Assembly: GCF_023715205.1 (NCBI RefSeq)
Contig: NZ_JAMBNR010000003.1
Location: 62,001-126,000 of the forward strand
Direction of reading: 5' to 3'
Length of the DNA: 64,000 nucleotides
DNA from: Mesobacillus maritimus
GTDB taxonomy: Bacteria; Bacillota; Bacilli; Bacillales; Cytobacillaceae
A model generated the notes under the pieces. The model was not told where the DNA came from. It saw only the letters and a list, made by a program, of their open reading frames with translations, and did no database searches. The first letter of the stretch is position 1; every line of letters begins with the position of its first letter. Shown in pieces: positions 8,156-16,991 of the stretch. Position numbers and translations under genes: made by a program.

Positions 8156-8428
8156 TCATCCGCCAACACGCGTCGTTTTATAGCGATAATTTTTAATCAA
8201 ATCCTCAAGTTGCTCTTCACTTTCGGCACTAAAACGGATGATTACAGCATTCACTTTAAACACTTTGGTAAATTCAAGTTCATTTTCACTTAGAATTTCT
8301 GCGGCCCAACCCGTTCCCTGATAGATAAACGGAAAAGAACTCGTTAACAGTTTCCCACCTAATTCTTCAAAGTACATTGCTAGATGCTCTCGATTGATTC
8401 CACGGAACTCTAATTCCCGACTTATCAT
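8156..8428 (-). CDS. MoaD-related C-terminal domain (DUF1952-like) protein ending in Gly-Gly
   Basis: A 90-residue protein resembling the domain that follows the MoaD-like half in the Thermus thermophilus MoaD-related protein. Here it is a separate gene. A GTG at 8437 is in frame, but AGGTGG (8434-8439 on the minus strand) is spaced correctly for ATG 8428, one base after the moaD stop. That ribosome-binding site is formed by the codons for the terminal Gly-Gly of MoaD, implying tight coupling. Unexpectedly this protein also ends in Val-Gly-Gly. Function is unknown; a role in tungsten or molybdenum cofactor assembly is inferred from context. Confidence 0.7.
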   Translation of the reverse strand: MISRELEFRGINREHLAMYFEELGGKLLTSSFPFIYQGTGWAAEILSENELEFTKVFKVNAVIIRFSAESEEQLEDLIKNYRYKTTRVGG

Positions 8429-8429
8429 A

Positions 8430-8702
8430 TTAACCACCTGCTACTGGTGGGAAAAGCGCAAACTGGTCGGATTCTTTGACTTGTGTTTCTAAATCATCTA
8501 AATGAATAATGTTTTTCCCATTGATATAGACATGTACAAAAGGCTTTAATTTTTTCTCTCCATCAAAAATCTCATCTTCTATTTCAGGAAACATTTCGAC
8601 CATTTTATTTAATATATCGATGACTCGATTCCCGTTCGCTAGTACTTCTACTTCTACTCCGCCGCAAATTTCGCGTAGATTGGCGAAAACCCTTACCATC
8701 AT
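8430..8702 (-). CDS. moaD: MoaD/ThiS-like sulfur carrier protein
   Basis: A ubiquitin-fold (beta-grasp) small modifier of 90 residues with the characteristic FPPVAGG C-terminus, which is adenylated by MoeB and thiocarboxylated to donate sulfur for the molybdopterin dithiolene. GGAGGGG precedes paired ATG codons; I use 8702. A MoeB-type partner is encoded 2.5 kb away, beyond the aldehyde oxidoreductase. The gene is followed after one base by the MoaD-related C-terminal domain gene. It is longer than housekeeping MoaD (~80), so a dedicated tungsten-cofactor version is plausible but not shown. Confidence 0.85.
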   Translation of the reverse strand: MMVRVFANLREICGGVEVEVLANGNRVIDILNKMVEMFPEIEDEIFDGEKKLKPFVHVYINGKNIIHLDDLETQVKESDQFALFPPVAGG

Positions 8703-8828
8703 AACCTTGTCCCCTCCCTGTTCGTCTCTTTAATTCAATCTTAAGATGATTTACATGCTTTGTCACTAAGCAAGAATGAAAAACCATAAAGAATCACACT
8801 CTAAATAAAAATACAAAGGAGGAATCAC

Positions 8829-9968
8829 ATGAAGGCCGTTACTTTTCAAGGTGCGAGGGATATTAAGGTAAAAAAAGTAGCCTACCCTAAAATCGAAAAA
8901 AACGATGATATTATCGTTCGAATTACATCCACAGCCATTTGTGGTTCTGACCTTCATATTTATCTTGGTGGGATTCCAACACGTCCAGGATATATCATCG
9001 GCCATGAACCAATGGGAATCGTCGAAGAAGTTGGACCAGAGGTTAAAAAAGTCAAAAAAGGTGACCGTGTTATTCTACCTTTTACAGTTGCTTGCGGCCA
9101 TTGTTATTATTGCCAGCATGAGATGGAAAGCCAATGCGATAACTCCAATCCCAATCCAGACATTGATTCGGGTGCTTACTTCGGTTATACCGAACGCTAT
9201 GGGAATTATCCTGGAGGTCAAGCAGAGTTTCTACGCGTCCCATATGGGAACTTCATGCCATTTAAGGTTCCAGATTCATGTGAACTCGAAGACGAGTCCT
9301 TACTTTTTATATCCGATGTACTCCCAACTGCATACTGGAGCGTTGAACACGCAGGTGTGAAGCCAAATGATACCGTCGTTGTTCTAGGTTGTGGCCCCGT
9401 AGGATTAATGGCCCAAAAATTTGCTTGGATGAAAGGTGCTAAACGGGTGATTGCAATTGACAATCTCCACTACCGCCTCCGCCATGCAAAGCTAAAAAAC
9501 AACGTTGAAGTATTTAATTTTGAAGACTTTGAGGATACCGGTGCCCATATAAGAGAAATCACTCAGGGCGGTGCAGATGTTGTTATAGATTGCGTTGGAA
9601 TGGATGGAAAAAAGTCGGTCGTTGAAAAGGTCGAACAAAAGCTAAAGCTTCAAGGCGGAACACTAAGTGCGATCCAGATTGCAAAAAACTCAGTTCGAAA
9701 ATTTGGTACCATCCAGCTTACCGGCGTATATGGATCTATGTACAATATGTTTCCTCTCGGCAATATTTTCGAACGAAATGTCACGTTAAAAACAGGTCAA
9801 GCCCCTGTCATCCATTATATGCCTAAGCTTTATGAAATGATTGTTAACGGGGATTTTGATCCTACGGAAATCATTACCCACAAACTTCCACTAGACCAAG
9901 CTAGTGACGCGTATCATATGTTTAGTGAACATGAAGATGATGTGATAAAAGTCGTCTTAAAACCATAG
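8829..9968 (+). CDS. Zinc-dependent alcohol dehydrogenase family protein
   Basis: Medium-chain dehydrogenase/reductase of 379 residues. Catalytic zinc site residues are visible as C38 (CGSDLH) and H59-E60 (GHE); structural zinc ligands are C89, C92, C95 and C103. The Rossmann motif is GCGPVGLM near residue 188. The long insert after the structural site, and GADVVIDCVGMDG, fit the glutathione-independent formaldehyde dehydrogenase-like branch. AAAGGAGG precedes the ATG. Divergent from moaD, it could make the aldehyde used by the nearby oxidoreductase; that pairing is inferred. Confidence 0.88.
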   Translation: MKAVTFQGARDIKVKKVAYPKIEKNDDIIVRITSTAICGSDLHIYLGGIPTRPGYIIGHEPMGIVEEVGPEVKKVKKGDRVILPFTVACGHCYYCQHEMESQCDNSNPNPDIDSGAYFGYTERYGNYPGGQAEFLRVPYGNFMPFKVPDSCELEDESLLFISDVLPTAYWSVEHAGVKPNDTVVVLGCGPVGLMAQKFAWMKGAKRVIAIDNLHYRLRHAKLKNNVEVFNFEDFEDTGAHIREITQGGADVVIDCVGMDGKKSVVEKVEQKLKLQGGTLSAIQIAKNSVRKFGTIQLTGVYGSMYNMFPLGNIFERNVTLKTGQAPVIHYMPKLYEMIVNGDFDPTEIITHKLPLDQASDAYHMFSEHEDDVIKVVLKP

Positions 9969-9993
9969 AGCAAACCAGTGGGAAATGAACAAA

Positions 9994-10020
9994 AAAACCT
10001 CTCATAAAAAGAGAGGTTTT
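9994..10020. terminator. Bidirectional terminator between convergent genes
   Basis: The stem AAAACCTCTC/GAGAGGTTTT with a 7-nt loop lies between the alcohol dehydrogenase (+) and the Gfo/Idh/MocA gene (-), four bases from the latter's stop codon. Confidence 0.85.
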
Positions 10021-10024
10021 CCCA

Positions 10025-11011
10025 CTAAATTTGATCAGCCGGATATATAATTCCCAGTTGCCGTCGACATTCATCCATAATCTCCAAGACCATGAGTGAG
10101 TTCTCAATCGAATTAATTGTCGATTCTTGCTGACCTGACTGTATGATGTTGATAAACTCTTCCACTTCATAAAACATCGCTTGCCTTTCTTGTGTTTGCG
10201 TAAGTTCTTCTTTTGAACCATTACGATAACGGATTTCTACTTTTTCTGGGACATTCATTTGATCAAAAATCAGATTCCCTTCTTCACCTTGTATTTCACA
10301 TGGAAGTTCTGAGTTCGTAATCTTTGAATACATAATCACCGCATCCATATCCTTGTATGTCAACAGAATGCTTCCTTCCCCATCTACGCCGGAATCTAGC
10401 ATCACTCCAGTCGCTTGAACCTTATCTGGTTTCCCAAATAAGACGATAAGTGGATAAAGACAATAAATGCCGATATCCATTAAAGCCCCGTTAGAAAATT
10501 CCGGTTTAAAAGCGTTTAAGATATTCCCTTGTTTATAAGCATCATAACGCGATGAATACTGACAATAACTAGCAAAATAGCGCCGTACCTTCCCAATCTT
10601 AGGCAGATTGTCTTTCGCTACTTTAAAATTAGGAACCAGGGTTGGTTTCATCGCTTCCATCAATACCACGTTATGTTTTCTAGCAGCGTCTCTCATCCTT
10701 TTTAATTCCGTTGCATTTGAAGCAATCGGCTTTTCGCATAAAACATGCTTTCCTTGTTCAAGAAACACAATTGCCTGGCTGGCATGAAATGAATTCGGAC
10801 TAGCGATATAAACGGCATCGATTTCATCACTTTCAGCCATGTTATGTATATCTGTAAAAATCGTTTTCACATCGTATTTATCAGCAAACTCTTGAGCTCT
10901 TTCTTCTGTACGCGAATAGACCGCCGCAAACTGAAAACGGGGCTCAAGTTTTGCTCCATCTAGAAATCTTTCTGTTATCCAATTCGTTCCAACTACACCA
11001 AATCGTATCAT
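10025..11011 (-). CDS. Gfo/Idh/MocA family NAD(P)-dependent oxidoreductase
   Basis: A 328-residue dehydrogenase with an N-terminal Rossmann fold (GVVGTNWI), the family's AVYSRTEERAQEFA strand-helix, and CEKPIASN, whose Lys is the usual catalytic-region lysine. The C-terminal alpha/beta domain includes MDIGIYCLYP. The substrate, probably a sugar, polyol or trans-dihydrodiol, is not predictable. An upstream in-frame TTG (11026) lies inside the SD GAGGAGG, so the ATG at 11011 is the start. It is monocistronic. Confidence 0.88.
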   Translation of the reverse strand: MIRFGVVGTNWITERFLDGAKLEPRFQFAAVYSRTEERAQEFADKYDVKTIFTDIHNMAESDEIDAVYIASPNSFHASQAIVFLEQGKHVLCEKPIASNATELKRMRDAARKHNVVLMEAMKPTLVPNFKVAKDNLPKIGKVRRYFASYCQYSSRYDAYKQGNILNAFKPEFSNGALMDIGIYCLYPLIVLFGKPDKVQATGVMLDSGVDGEGSILLTYKDMDAVIMYSKITNSELPCEIQGEEGNLIFDQMNVPEKVEIRYRNGSKEELTQTQERQAMFYEVEEFINIIQSGQQESTINSIENSLMVLEIMDECRRQLGIIYPADQI

Positions 11012-11085
11012 TGTTTGCCTCCTCAAGTTACCTAATATACTTTATTGTTACTTTATACTGAAATTGTAAATCCTACAAATCCCAT

Positions 11086-11111
11086 AAAAAAAAAGCCTGC
11101 CGCAGCAAGCT
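11086..11111 (-). terminator. Terminator of the PepSY/two-component operon
   Basis: Read on the minus strand, AGCTTGC/GGCAGGCT pairs imperfectly around TGC and is followed by eight or nine T residues, 20 bp after the first PepSY gene's stop. Confidence 0.7.
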
Positions 11112-11131
11112 ATACTCGATAACCTCTTATT

Positions 11132-11743
11132 TTAATCATCATCACGGTCGTCATCAAATTGGTCCATATCTTTTTCTAGTATTTTTCCTGTTCTAGCATC
11201 GATTTCGTAGTCTACTTCATGCTTACCGGTATGGATTTCAATTTCATATTCTCCATCATCGTATTCAACTTCGACAACTTTCCCTGGGGTTGCTTTTGTT
11301 GCAATCGCAACTGCCTCTTCTTTCGTTAATTTCGTCTTTTGGTTATTATCATCACTTTTCTTGTTAGGAGCATTTGCGACTTTCGTTTCCTGCTGAGCAT
11401 TCTTATTAATCAAATCAGCTGGGACGCTCTCATAGTCAGCGTCATCTTCTCGGTCAACTTCCATTACATTCCCAGACTTTGCATCGATTTCTATTTCATG
11501 ATCGTCGTTACCATTTTGATCCCGAACTTCGACTTCATACTTTAATTGACCATCATCCTCTTCTAACTCAACCTGATGAATGGTACCGTCTATCTCATTT
11601 AAAGCCTTTTCTTCTGCCTTTTCTATTGTTAGCAAATTCTCATCTTGCGGTTTGACTGGTTCCGTAAATGCTCCTACACCAAACGCTCCCCCTAATAAAA
11701 CCAATCCCGCTACCCCAGCAATCACTACATTACGTTTTTTCAT
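11132..11743 (-). CDS. Membrane-anchored protein with two PepSY domains
   Basis: 203 residues. An N-terminal signal or anchor (residues 6-27, very Ala/Gly/Val rich) precedes two PepSY repeats, each with a GKVVEVEYDDGEYE-like strand and a DARTGKILE-like turn. The linker is charged and Asn/Lys rich, and the C-terminus is an Asp-rich tail (DDDRDDD). PepSY domains are thought to inhibit secreted peptidases or to regulate envelope proteins; the binding partner is unknown. AGGAGG precedes the ATG. It lies last in the minus-strand order regulator, kinase, PepSY, PepSY, so it may be an output or co-sensor of the two-component system. Confidence 0.85.
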   Translation of the reverse strand: MKKRNVVIAGVAGLVLLGGAFGVGAFTEPVKPQDENLLTIEKAEEKALNEIDGTIHQVELEEDDGQLKYEVEVRDQNGNDDHEIEIDAKSGNVMEVDREDDADYESVPADLINKNAQQETKVANAPNKKSDDNNQKTKLTKEEAVAIATKATPGKVVEVEYDDGEYEIEIHTGKHEVDYEIDARTGKILEKDMDQFDDDRDDD

Positions 11744-11859
11744 TTTTCATTCCTCCTTGTTTGGTATATCTCTACTTTATCCAAACAAAATGAGGATTTC
11801 AGAATAGGAAAATGAGAATTTCATGAGAATACAGGAAGACTATTTTCATTTATTTCTAC

Positions 11860-12504
11860 TTATTCTTCCCAGAAGATCGACTTTACTTCTCCTGTCACTG
11901 CATTGATTTTAATGGTAGCCTCTTCGTCTTCATCATTCACTTCACGTTCAACTTCTATTAAATAATAGGTAATTCCATCGGATGTTTGTAACTCAACTTC
12001 TTCTACTTCTCCATTAATCTCTTTTAAGGCAATGGCAATGGCTTCTTTTTCTGACAACAGCTTCGGTGCCTCAGGTTTCTTCCCTGAAGATTCCGGTTTA
12101 GGCTCAGATTGTTTTCCACCATTCGCTTGATCATCAGAACCTTGAGGGTTCTCTGATGAAGGTGTTTCTTGAGAGTCTTCCTGGTTTGAATTTTTACCAT
12201 TCGACTGTTCTTTATCCGCCAAGTCTGTGGTTGTTCGTGTCATACTCCCAATATCTCCAGTTAGACGGTCAATCTCAATTTCATAAGTCCCTGTTTCTAA
12301 CTCAATCGTAATCAGGTATAACTCTTTTCCTTCTTTCACTTCGACTATTTCTCCACTATAAAGATCCTTCACCTTGTTCGTGGCTTCTTCAGCCGTAAGA
12401 GGTTCAGCCGATGTCATGATGTTCGAGATTTGCCATACTGCAATCATGATGACCAAGAGAATCACAGCACCTATGCCGAGCTTCTTTTTCTTAGCTCCAT
12501 CCAC
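11860..12504 (-). CDS. Membrane-anchored PepSY-domain protein
   Basis: 214 residues: a short basic cytoplasmic N-terminus (KKKK), one membrane segment (about 10-28), a PepSY domain, a low-complexity linker rich in Ser, Gln, Glu and Pro, and a second PepSY domain ending at KSIFWEE. The start is GTG at 12504, with GGAG 9 nt before it; an ATG in the next frame is not usable. It lies 54 bp after the sensor kinase gene. It probably displays its PepSY domains outside the membrane. Function is not established. Confidence 0.82.
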   Translation of the reverse strand: MDGAKKKKLGIGAVILLVIMIAVWQISNIMTSAEPLTAEEATNKVKDLYSGEIVEVKEGKELYLITIELETGTYEIEIDRLTGDIGSMTRTTTDLADKEQSNGKNSNQEDSQETPSSENPQGSDDQANGGKQSEPKPESSGKKPEAPKLLSEKEAIAIALKEINGEVEEVELQTSDGITYYLIEVEREVNDEDEEATIKINAVTGEVKSIFWEE

Positions 12505-12558
12505 TTTTTCTCACTCCAATTTCGTTTTTTTTTCATTGTATACCAAGAAAATGAGAAA

Positions 12559-13926
12559 TTAATGAGAATTAGAAGGTGGAAAAGTGATTTTGGCCGTTGT
12601 CCCAAGTCCTTCTACGCTTTCTAATCGAATTTGCACACCTAGGACATCTGCGATTTCTTTTGCTAACGATAAACCTAAACCAAAGCCTCCCGTTTTTCGT
12701 GAGCGAGCTTTGTCTACCCGATAAAATCGATCAAATACTTTCTCTAAATCCTCTCTCGGAATGCCAATGCCACGGTCAACGACCTCTACAATGGCTCCTT
12801 GATCACTTTTAGCAACTCTAACAGTAATCTTTTCTTCACTTTCACTATACTTCCGCGCATTGTCCATGAATATAAAAAACAACTGCTTGAATTTTTGCAA
12901 ATCTGCTATCACAACAATTTCATCTTCTTGTACAAAATCAATTTCACGATTATAGGCTTTTTGGAAAGAGCGAACAGATTCTTCTACAATTCGGTTTAAT
13001 TGCAACTCTTTTACCTCTAGTAGCCATTTATCTTCATTACGAGCTAATAACAGCAATTGCTGAGTTAAATCCTTCATCCGAATCGCCTCTGAATGAATCG
13101 CTTGTACAGACTCATCAAAAAGCTCTGGTTGGTCTTTCCCTCTTCTTTTTAACAAAGAAGCATAAGACTCAATTACTGTAAGCGGTGTTTTTAGTTCGTG
13201 CGAGGCGTTCGAGATAAACTGTCCTTGTTTCTCATAATTAACCTCTAAAAGCTCAATCATGTTGTTAAACGTATCACCCATTTGATATAATTCATCTTTT
13301 GACTTTTTTGGTAACGGAATTTGTTTGAATTTGCCGCTCTCTTTTATGTCTTTCATCGTCGCAATCATCGAGGTGATTGGTCTGGTGATAAAATTACTGA
13401 GAAACCATGATGAGACGAACACTGGTATCATGGCCAAGATTGTAACAATCATAAGAACCGAACGCAAAGTGTTTAACATGTTATCCGTCGATTTTAGACT
13501 TTCTGTCACTTGTAACCCGACTACATCCCCTTCACGGGAGATCATCGGAATTGACACAAAAGCGTATGGAATCCCGTTATGTTCGATAATGCTTTGAATC
13601 TCTTTTTGATGATAATTTACTGGTAAATCGTCTTTGAGACTTTTTTGACCTGGTGATACCGAAGTTCCTGCTGGATTTCCATCATCACGAACAATTTGCA
13701 ACATTCCATTTAGCGGAACATACGCCAATAGAAGATCCTCCATTGGTACGGAAGGATCGACCTTTTGAATACCATTTACAGCCTGCTTTGCTTCAGCAAC
13801 CGTCCGTTCCAGGTCGCTATTTAGCATCAATTTGCTAAACGAGAAGTAAATCGAAATATTAATGATAATCAATAAACAAATAAACAAAACCGACGTGTAT
13901 AGATTGATTTTATTTCGAAGTTTCAT
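12559..13926 (-). CDS. Two-component sensor histidine kinase
   Basis: 455-residue membrane kinase. There are two membrane helices (about 8-30 and 158-180) flanking an extracellular sensor domain of ~125 residues, then HAMP, a HisKA domain with phospho-acceptor H243 in SHELKTPLT, and an HATPase_c domain with N-box DNARKYS, DRGIGIP and GGFGLGLSLA. Its ATG overlaps the response regulator stop by four bases. It resembles the YclK/YkoH group of Bacillus kinases; the stimulus is unknown. Adjacent PepSY proteins suggest an envelope or peptide signal. Confidence 0.92.
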   Translation of the reverse strand: MKLRNKINLYTSVLFICLLIIINISIYFSFSKLMLNSDLERTVAEAKQAVNGIQKVDPSVPMEDLLLAYVPLNGMLQIVRDDGNPAGTSVSPGQKSLKDDLPVNYHQKEIQSIIEHNGIPYAFVSIPMISREGDVVGLQVTESLKSTDNMLNTLRSVLMIVTILAMIPVFVSSWFLSNFITRPITSMIATMKDIKESGKFKQIPLPKKSKDELYQMGDTFNNMIELLEVNYEKQGQFISNASHELKTPLTVIESYASLLKRRGKDQPELFDESVQAIHSEAIRMKDLTQQLLLLARNEDKWLLEVKELQLNRIVEESVRSFQKAYNREIDFVQEDEIVVIADLQKFKQLFFIFMDNARKYSESEEKITVRVAKSDQGAIVEVVDRGIGIPREDLEKVFDRFYRVDKARSRKTGGFGLGLSLAKEIADVLGVQIRLESVEGLGTTAKITFPPSNSH

Positions 13927-14624
13927 TTTGACTCTTTCAGCACATAGCCGACTCCTCTTACAGTATGAATCAATGGAGAACCACCGAAAGGCTTGTCAAT
14001 TTTATTGCGCAAATAACGGATGTATACATCGACCACGTTTGTATCGCCATAATAATCGTAGCCCCATACATGATTAAGTAATTGTTCCCGCTTTAACACT
14101 TGTCGAGAATGGCTCATTAAAAAGGCCAATAGATCAAATTCACGTGGAGTTAATTCAATGCTCGTTTCTTCACGTAAAACTTCGCGAGTCACTTCATTCA
14201 GCTTTAAATCACCCACGACCAACCAGTCCTGATGAACCTCTTCTACAGCTGGCTTTTTGTGAAAGCGAAGGCTAGCCCGAATTCTCGCAAGCAACTCTTC
14301 AATTTGGAACGGTTTCGTCACATAATCATTGGCACCAAGATCTAGGCCAGAAACTTTATCTTCAACAGAATCTTTCGCTGTAAGCATAATCACTGCTGTG
14401 TGCGGATCATTGGCCCGAATTCTCCGCAACAATTCAATTCCACTAATTCCAGGTAACATCACATCAAGTAAAATGAGGTCCCATGACTCTTTCTGAACCA
14501 TTTGAAATCCTTCTAATCCATCTAGGGCCTTTTGAACCTCATAACCTTCATACGTCAATTCCAGCTCTAAAACACGAGCAATTTTTTCCTCATCTTCAAC
14601 AACTAAAATTTTCGGCTTGTCCAT
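13923..14624 (-). CDS. OmpR/PhoB-family response regulator
   Basis: 233 residues. The receiver domain has the acidic pocket E10-D11, phospho-acceptor D54 (LLDVMLPG), a conserved Thr (LTAKDS) and Lys (KPF). The C-terminal winged helix includes LTPREFDLL and VYIRYLRNKID. It is the first gene of the four-gene minus-strand operon and is translationally coupled to its kinase. Its targets are unknown; autoregulation of the operon is usual for the family. Confidence 0.93.
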   Translation of the reverse strand: MDKPKILVVEDEEKIARVLELELTYEGYEVQKALDGLEGFQMVQKESWDLILLDVMLPGISGIELLRRIRANDPHTAVIMLTAKDSVEDKVSGLDLGANDYVTKPFQIEELLARIRASLRFHKKPAVEEVHQDWLVVGDLKLNEVTREVLREETSIELTPREFDLLAFLMSHSRQVLKREQLLNHVWGYDYYGDTNVVDVYIRYLRNKIDKPFGGSPLIHTVRGVGYVLKESK

Positions 14625-14870
14625 GATACCCTCACGATCTTAAAGTTTTTTACTTTAATCTTATCACAAGTTGTCTTTTTACACTGATTATATGCTGAGT
14701 AATGGAACATACATTTGAAATTTAAAAATCCAATTGAGGTTAGAAACTCATATTACGAAAATTAAAATGCTAATGTGAAAATAAAAAGGGGATTGGTGTA
14801 CTCGTAAGAGATGGAAATAGAAATGTGGAGTATAAATAGAGACCTTATTTATGTTAATAGAAGGTTCTAA

Positions 14871-15400
14871 AGTGAAAATAGAATCAGGTTTTATGATAAT
14901 AGAACACCTAATTACATTAATAGAAACCTGAACTGTAAATAGAACACCTATTTAGGTTAATTGAATGTCCAAAAGTGATAATAGATTCAGGTTTTATGAT
15001 AATAGAACACCTAATTACATTAATAGAAACCTGAACTGTAAATAGAAAACCTATTTAGGTTAATTGAATGTCCAAAAGTGATAATAGATTCAGGTTTTAT
15101 GATAATAGAACACCTAATTACATTAATAGAAACCTGAACTGTAAATAGAACACCTATTTAGGTTAAATGAATGTCCAAAAGTGATAATAGATTCAGGTTT
15201 TATGATAATAGAACACCTAATTACGTTAATAGAAACCTGAACTGTAAATAGAAAACCTATTTAGGTTAATTGAATGTCCAAAAGTGATAATAGAATCAGG
15301 TTTTATGATAATAGAACACCTAATTACGTTAATAGAAACCTGAACTGTAAATAGAAAACCTATTTAGGTTAATTGAATGTCCAAAAGTGATAATAGATTG
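14871..15400. repeat. 103-bp higher-order tandem repeat made of ~21-bp subunits
   Basis: Five near-identical 103-bp units start at 14871, 14974, 15077, 15180 and 15283, and a partial one starts at 15386. Each unit is five diverged subunits of 21, 19, 21, 21 and 21 bp, each beginning with a variant of GATAATAGAA. Single subunits continue upstream to about 14830. The rest of the 14625-15557 gap holds only AT-rich sequence and the terminator of the next gene. No reading frame spans the array. Confidence 0.95.
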
Positions 15401-15511
15401 TGCGTTTAGAATAATAGAAGGGGTAAATATGAAAATTGAAGCGCCTAGAAATGAAAAAAACTCCTCGTTACATACATAAAGGACTATCGTTAAACGATAG
15501 TCCTAAAGAAA

Positions 15512-15538
15512 AGGCTGATTTTCACAACGAAAATCAGC
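15512..15538 (-). terminator. Terminator of the YeeE/YedE gene
   Basis: GGCTGATTTTC/GAAAATCAGCC forms an 11-bp stem; the minus-strand tail is TTTTCTTT. A second perfect hairpin, GGACTATCGTT/AACGATAGTCC (15481-15503), lies just beyond. Confidence 0.7.
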
Positions 15539-15557
15539 CACCTCTTCTAGTACTTTT

Positions 15558-16814
15558 TTAACAAATCGAATCTTTAGGATTTGGATTTTTCAAACCGAAT
15601 AACGGACGAATGAACAAGGCAACAAATGTTCCGAGCATCGCCATTACTCCCCAGATCCAACCGTGAATGCTGAAAGAAGCAATTCCGCTGAAGTATGCAC
15701 CAATATTACATCCAAATGCTAAACGGGCACCATACCCCATCATTAAACCACCGATAATCGCCGCTCCAGCAACACCTGGCTTAATTTTACCTGGTTTAAA
15801 TGTTCCTTGTGCAGCAGCAGAAAGGAACGCACCTAGAATAATTCCAAAGTTCATTACACTTGTTCCGTCCATTAACACTGAATTTGTCAACTTATCAGCA
15901 GAACCAGCAAAGTATCCCCAACTTGAAACATCGACACCCATTGCCATCATCGCTTTTCCGCCCCAAAGGGTGAAGCCAGAAGTAATTCCCCATGGACTTC
16001 CTTTAACAGCTAGCGTTAATGCATTTAACAGCGCAAGAACAATCGCTGCACCAAACAATGGCCATGAACCACGTAAGATCTTTTTCCATCCTTTTGTTGT
16101 AGCCAATGGCTTCATCATTGGAGGATTTTTCTTTTTAGCAATGATTACACAAACCCAATAGATAATAGCAAAGACGAGCAACTGAACAACCCATGCCCCA
16201 AAATAACCTAAACCTGTTGACTCAGCAAGTGAAACAGCGGGTAACGAAGGCATATCTTCCATCCAGAAAGTAAAGTGGTAAGCACCCAAAACAGATCCTG
16301 CAATAAAAGCAATCAAGGTTAAGATCATCGACGACGATCCACCGCCTACATTATAAAGCGTTCCAGACGCACAACCATTTCCTAGCTGCATCCCAATTCC
16401 GAAAATGAAAGCACCGACAAAGACACTTACTCCAATCGGATTTACGTTTCCTGATGGAGTAGCACCAGTAAAGCTAAAGCCGGTACTTAAAATGATAGCA
16501 AACAAGGTTGAAGCAACCGCAAGCATCAGCATATGAGCTTGCAATCCTTGAACATTCCCGACCGACACAAGACGTCTAAATGCAGAAGTAAAACCGAAGC
16601 GTGCATATAGTAATGTTGCGCCAAGGGCGATTCCAATTAGATATAAAGTTCCTTGTGTCCATCCGGCAACATTGACAATGCTAATATATAAAATAATGGC
16701 AATAATCGTCCCAATAGCTACGTGTGGCTTTTGCATCGGGCTCAATTCGGTAACTACCGTTGTAGATCTTCCATTCCAATTTGTTGCTAATGATGTTTGT
16801 GCCAATTTCTTCAC
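15558..16814 (-). CDS. YeeE/YedE-family sulfur compound transporter (TsuA-like)
   Basis: 418-residue polytopic membrane protein with about ten helices. It carries the paired family motifs GNGCASGTLYN and, in the C-terminal half, FGCNIGAYFSG, whose cysteines relay thiosulfate in characterised TsuA proteins. No TusA/SirA-like partner gene is adjacent. Thiosulfate or related sulfur uptake is the family expectation; the precise substrate is inferred. It could supply sulfur for cysteine or cofactor synthesis. Confidence 0.85.
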   Translation of the reverse strand: MKKLAQTSLATNWNGRSTTVVTELSPMQKPHVAIGTIIAIILYISIVNVAGWTQGTLYLIGIALGATLLYARFGFTSAFRRLVSVGNVQGLQAHMLMLAVASTLFAIILSTGFSFTGATPSGNVNPIGVSVFVGAFIFGIGMQLGNGCASGTLYNVGGGSSSMILTLIAFIAGSVLGAYHFTFWMEDMPSLPAVSLAESTGLGYFGAWVVQLLVFAIIYWVCVIIAKKKNPPMMKPLATTKGWKKILRGSWPLFGAAIVLALLNALTLAVKGSPWGITSGFTLWGGKAMMAMGVDVSSWGYFAGSADKLTNSVLMDGTSVMNFGIILGAFLSAAAQGTFKPGKIKPGVAGAAIIGGLMMGYGARLAFGCNIGAYFSGIASFSIHGWIWGVMAMLGTFVALFIRPLFGLKNPNPKDSIC

Positions 16815-16957
16815 CTCAATATTCTCATAAGTATAGTTGGAATTAACTTTTATTATATTATCCTAATAAAACCAACTTGTAAACTATGAAAAATAGGACT
16901 TTGTTGGAAATAACTGAGTACTCAGTACCCTTTGTAAGGAAAGTTAATTATTGGCAC

Positions 16958-16986
16958 TTGTGATTCACAACTTATGGTGGTATATT
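16958..16986 (+). promoter_or_regulatory. Promoter with palindromic -35 for a candidate small RNA
   Basis: The -35 TTGTGA (16958-16963) is exactly 17 nt from -10 TATATT (16981-16986). The -35 lies in the palindrome TTGTGA-T-TCACAA (16958-16970). The palindrome recalls Rex or Fnr sites, but its one-base spacer does not match either. Confidence 0.55.
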
Positions 16987-16991
16987 TATAG

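Noticed and set aside
14830-15420. CRISPR array
   Set aside because: Units of 103 bp are nearly identical throughout, with no unique spacers and no cas genes; it is a tandem repeat.
16958-16970. Rex or Fnr binding site
   Set aside because: The half-sites match, but the one-base spacer is wrong for Rex (four) and Fnr (six in TGTGA-TCACA), so I report only a palindrome.
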